Positions 60,201-64,000 of a DNA stretch of 64,000 bases are shown piece by piece. The stretch lies in NCBI RefSeq assembly GCF_016859285.1, contig NC_053414.1:29126005-29190004 (forward strand). Direction: 5' to 3'. The notes under the pieces were generated by a model. It saw only the letters and a list, made by a program, of their open reading frames with translations. It searched no databases and was not told the origin of the DNA. Each line of letters begins with the position of its first letter. Position 1 is the first letter of the stretch. The stretch is from Xiphias gladius. Its lineage: Eukaryota; Chordata; Actinopteri; Istiophoriformes; Xiphiidae. Made by a program: the position numbers and the translations under genes.

Positions 60201-61668
60201 TTTTTATTTGGGGTCAAAAATTCGAAGAGTGACAGTGATTTCCACAAAGGGCTCTATATTCAGGTCAGCACATAGCATGTCATATTTTCCCTTGGGCGCA
60301 CTGAGGTGATTTCCTTCTCTGCACCAAATTGGTATCTTGGTGACTCATCATGAAACCCAGTGGAGCAGCACGCTGCAGTCTTGGTGGCAAGAATGACTGC
60401 ATTTTCTGCTCAGAGAATGTTGACAGCTCAGTGCGCTTTTATTCTATGATATCTTGGTCAATTTTTTGGTGAAGGCACGTCCATACAAACCTCCCTTTTG
60501 TCTGTTTCCATTTTTATTGTACATTTTTCAACCAGCTGACATGATCATGCAGGCAACAATCTTTATTCTCATTATGGCATTAATGCCAATGAGACAGAAT
60601 AAAGATGAAGAAGTGAGTCCTACCACCTCTGTAATCCCCACTAGTTGGTAGGTAGCCTATACTGATGGTCTTTACTCTGGTTACTCTCTTTATGGCCTTC
60701 TGAAGGCAGCAGGTACCTGTTCCATCTGTGGTCTCTAACTGAAGTGATATTGTGCACTGTCAAACCCAAAGTGTGCTTGGCAGGCCCATGCACACCTGAC
60801 TTCAATCTGTGCTGTGCCGCCATGTGCCCGAAAATAGCAAAAATAGAGCCCTAAAATGAAAATGATTGTCATAAGGCATGAACATATGCTGCATGCTTTA
60901 GCTGTTGTGTATTTCCTTGTTGTTTTTTTTCTCACCAACCCACTTTCCCATGTAGCATTTTAGCTTATAATACTAGAATCCTGACCCTCGATTCAGCTTT
61001 TCTCACCAAACAAAGCCAGTAATACTAAACATAATCCTAGCACACATTCATTATTTAGATCTTTTAATGTTGAAACCAAACTTTTTGAAATGAAAAGTCT
61101 CTGCTTTTTGTCTGTGCTCTTTGAAAATTTCTTCAACAATATGCAGATGACTCTTCTTTTTTCCTTGTAGAAATGTGTGAAGGACACATTATCCCCCATC
61201 AGCTTCAACTTAAACTTTTCCCAAGCCAACAGTGAGAGCACAAGCGCTGTCCTGAACTTGGACAGCAAAAGGCACGCTCATGTTGATGTAAGTGGAAAAG
61301 ATGGTGTACCTATTGGTAAAAGCAAAATGAGACATGGAAAAAAACATATCGAGTAAATCATGACATACATGAAGCATGTGACTTAAACTTCCACTCAGGC
61401 TTCTGCTGAAGAGACAAAAACATCAGAGGCCTCATTTATAACTGGTGCATACACACAAAACGAGGCCTGAAAAAGGGGTACAGTACTTCACACACAAAAG
61501 TTGGGTTCTATAAAAACTTGACGGGAGAATGCGCGCACCTGTAAGGAAAACCTGACCAATGCCTACAAACATTTTGGAGACAGGAGACACTGGTTAAGCC
61601 TCATTTTTTCAGGAAAACTAATAGTGATCAACTTCACAACAAGACAGTTCATTGACTCGAACCAACCA

Positions 61669-61712
<44 letters not shown>

Positions 61713-63868
61713 AGCCACACTAATTAAAACAGCCACAAATAATATTAGAAATATGAGCTAGTAAAACTTTAAATTCTCTCAGAGGAATGAGTGTCTCTAA
61801 CTTCCAGCAGTTCATTCCAGCAGTGAGACGCACAGCTCTCCAGCTCAGAGTTGGTATGAGCAACTTTTAACATCAACTTCTCATCTGATCTGGTGCCATA
61901 ATTATTAGCTCTGAACTCAACTAAGGATGTTAAATATCTAGCCAGCTTAGATAGCAAGGCTTCATATAGATGAAAATGGCGAGGATGAAAAATAAAGATC
62001 AGCTTGTTAGGTCATTTCTGTCATGTTTCACTCAAGTCATCATCATCATCTCTCAGACCAATAATGATGATTCAAAGCATTGTTCTGGTTGAACTTGCCT
62101 AGTCACACAACTTATATTGTTTTCCTTTCAAGTTCCAAAGGAACCATGTGTTGTTTACCCCATTTTCTCCGGCATGCTCTGTTTTTTCAAATATGCAGCA
62201 ATTCCTTTTTTACAGGTTCCCTTTGAAAGGCAATGTGCAAAAAATGACAACTGTATTGCTGAGCTTGAGGTGGATTTCAACTTCACGTACGTATATCTGA
62301 CAACACACAGCACAGCAACTGTAAAATTAACATCACATGACTAAATGTAAGAAGTACTCTTTCTCTTAGGACTCCAACATTATTGGTAGCAGAAGGCAAC
62401 TACTTCAACGTGTCTGTAAAACTGTCCAATCATGGTGATGACTCATACAACACCAGCCTTACAATGTACTATCCTGAAGGCCTCTCCTTCACTAGGATGA
62501 CTCTTACAGAGGTGACTTAAACATCAAATTTCTATATATCCTAATATATATTTATATCCCAACATTGATGTACACTCAGTAGCCACGTTACTGTATACAA
62601 CTGTACGCCTTATTGTTAAAGGGGCAGTCCATGGTTTTACATATCAAAGTCTGTTTACAGTTCTTGGGGAGTACTGCAGCATATGTGAAAGAAGTTGTAT
62701 AAAGCCTTTTGTGTCTCCAGAGGGAACTGCAAGAAATCAGATGAATGTCCTCAATTGATTTCAATGGATTTCATCTCTGCTTGAGCCTAGAGGCTCCAAG
62801 CTCCATTAGCCGCTCATAGCATAATACACCACAGTCTCCAAACAAACTGTTGGTGGTAAAGTCGCGCTTAGGGTAATCTAGGAAGAAGAAGAATGCATGG
62901 AATAAAAAAGACGATATTTTTAATTCTTAATCTGGTTTTGGTTTGCCAATAATGTGACATGATGATTTGAGGGAGGACAAATAAAACCCCTGTTCCTGTT
63001 ACTACATGACTACATGATGGACTGATCTGTATTGTTACAGTTATTTACCTTCACAATGATAATTGAATTGACATGATCATTCACTCTTTTTATACTGGGC
63101 TTGGCTCCCAATTTATTAAAATGACTAATTATAAATTATATTACAAACAACCTTTAACCTCTATCAGAAAAAACCTCCACTGTCAAGTGCATAACTACTG
63201 CAAAGCTTACTTTCACATGTCTGTTCCAGAAGCATAGAACAGAAATGAAACAGAAATTTGTTTGAGGATTTGACAACCCACACAGGATGTATGGGTTGTC
63301 AGAGGGTTTTTAATCACAACATAAGACTCTGAGAACTCAGGCCATTTGAACTCACTCTTTCTTTAAACTTGCCTGAAAGTTTAAACTTAAACTCACCTGC
63401 AGTATATCAAAACAAAGTCAAGGATACGCAAACATCACAGCACTGAATGTAAACGTAAAGCTCTTATTCTAGAGGACCTCGGCTCATACTGGTTTGTGCA
63501 TATTTTTTCTTAAAACAGGCGACAAGACCAACGCTCCACAGCTGCCATGATCTAAACGTAGTTGACAAAACTGTATGCGGTGTCAGCCTTCCTGTGTATC
63601 GTAGCAGATCCACTGTGAGTCATACTGCACCCAGACACTTTCACAAAAGACAGAAGTAAAATGACATAAATGATGAAATGTGAGCAGCTCTCTGGACCTT
63701 TGACATTTACAACCTTGGTGACCTTTCTTATGTAGACTTCTCTTCTGAATCAAATCTAACATCATTGTCTTTTCTTATTGAGAAGGCAACATTTCAAACT
63801 TCTTTCTACACGGTGACTAGTAGGTACGAGTGGAATGACACAATCTCGATGACCATTATTGGAAAAAG
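51246..63868 (+). CDS. itgal: Leukocyte integrin alpha subunit, alpha-L (CD11a)-like; 3' end outside window
   Basis: Beta-2-pairing adhesion receptor of leukocytes that binds ICAM-type ligands. Exons: 51246-51294, 53625-53742, 54064-54155, 54311-54381, 54519-54633, 54775-54905, 55005-55147, 55383-55533, 55931-56066, 56159-56232, 56658-56775, 57112-57254, 57927-58073, 58187-58384, 58756-58886, 59435-59592, 59688-59851, 61171-61287, 62216-62286, 62370-62511, 63519-63614, 63786-63868. All phases agree, about 882 residues. Order: signal peptide, first propeller blades, inserted I domain (about 151-340; MIDAS DGSGS at 162-166, Thr230, Asp264), FG-GAP blades with calcium loops [18 protein letters not shown] and DLGEDGLPD, then thigh and calf domains. 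FAAVQFS, TNT, PDATKVL and GRFGxxI resemble alpha-L more than alpha-M or alpha-X. An earlier Met at 51192 is possible. The transmembrane segment and GFFKR tail lie beyond the window. Confidence 0.88.
52850..53110 (+). repeat. Interspersed repeat family X, copy 2
   Basis: CTTGGGGTATACTACTGCAT, GTTGTATGAAGCGTTTTG and the near-palindrome CTCAAGTGATGTCACTTGAG, then GTTTGGAGCTGGAAAGAGG. The first half matches 62655-62720 and the second half matches the inverse of 29930-30080. It lies in itgal intron 1. Confidence 0.65.
58420..58556 (+). repeat. tRNA-derived SINE, 3' part
   Basis: GGTCGAATCCAGCTGGTTACC resembles a pol III B box. It is followed by TCTCTCTCCCTCATTTCCTG, then CCTGTCCAATAAACATAAAA and an AAAATGCCCCAAAAAATA tail, the layout of a common teleost SINE type. 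The 5' (A-box) part is truncated or diverged. It lies in an itgal intron. Confidence 0.6.
61666..61708. repeat. CA dinucleotide microsatellite
   Basis: About twenty CA units in an itgal intron. Confidence 0.9.
62620..62830 (+). repeat. Interspersed repeat family X, copy 3
   Basis: AAAGTCTGTTTACAGTTCTT, GGGGAGTACTGCAGCATATG, then AGAAGTTGTATAAAGCCTTT align with the start of the 52850-53110 copy. It diverges after the CTCAATTGATTTCAATGGATT stretch. It lies in an itgal intron. Confidence 0.55.
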
Positions 63869-64000
63869 GTAGAGGCCTTCTCCTGTAATCCAAAACACAC
63901 AAAAAAACCAAACATTTTCTCTGTATTATTAAAGTATTTTTCACTTTCATTACATATTTCATGTTCAATATTCACAAGAACTGCTTTCTGTATCCTCAGT

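Overview
This window looks like teleost fish chromosomal DNA. It is intron-rich and AT-rich, with canonical GT-AG introns and CpG-richer promoters. It carries CA and CTG microsatellites and fossil DNA transposons of types common in fish (Tc1-like, hAT-like). Every protein recognised is a vertebrate orthologue. Exons were joined by hand from splice sites and reading phase, and the phases agree across every junction of the five named genes. Names and human map positions come from memory of the families; no search was run.

Layout. (1) 1-3331: intron 1 and the first coding exon of anapc11 (minus strand); the rest of the gene lies left of the window. The intron holds a complete but dead Tc1-type transposon at 1376-2621. 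(2) About 4.7-9.0 kb: minus-strand fragments resembling an SLC1 (glutamate/neutral amino-acid) transporter, with a frameshift and an early stop. I read this as a decayed gene. (3) 9712-12585: alyref (plus, 6 coding exons, 254 aa), with an hAT-like element in intron 1. (4) About 13.7-29.3 kb: arhgdia (plus, a non-coding first exon and 5 coding exons plus the terminal one, 203 aa, long 3' UTR). The arrangement anapc11 (-) / alyref (+) / arhgdia (+) matches the human 17q25 block. (5) 31738-43352: ppp1r12c (minus, 20 coding exons, 704 aa). (6) 46121-49461: qprt (plus, 4 exons, 307 aa). (7) 51246 to the window end: itgal-like leukocyte integrin alpha (plus, 22 exons seen, about 882 residues, transmembrane end missing). 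qprt and ITGAL are also on the same chromosome band in human (16p11.2).

These are housekeeping and immune genes with unrelated jobs: APC/C ubiquitin ligase, mRNA export, Rho GTPase inhibition, myosin phosphatase targeting, NAD synthesis and leukocyte adhesion. arhgdia and ppp1r12c both act in Rho/actomyosin control, but nothing in the sequence shows co-regulation. No clearly new biological system was found. The most unusual item is the SLC1-like relic, with a candidate 21-nt exon, lying between the divergent anapc11 and alyref genes. Several dispersed repeat families with two or three copies in the window are also reported.
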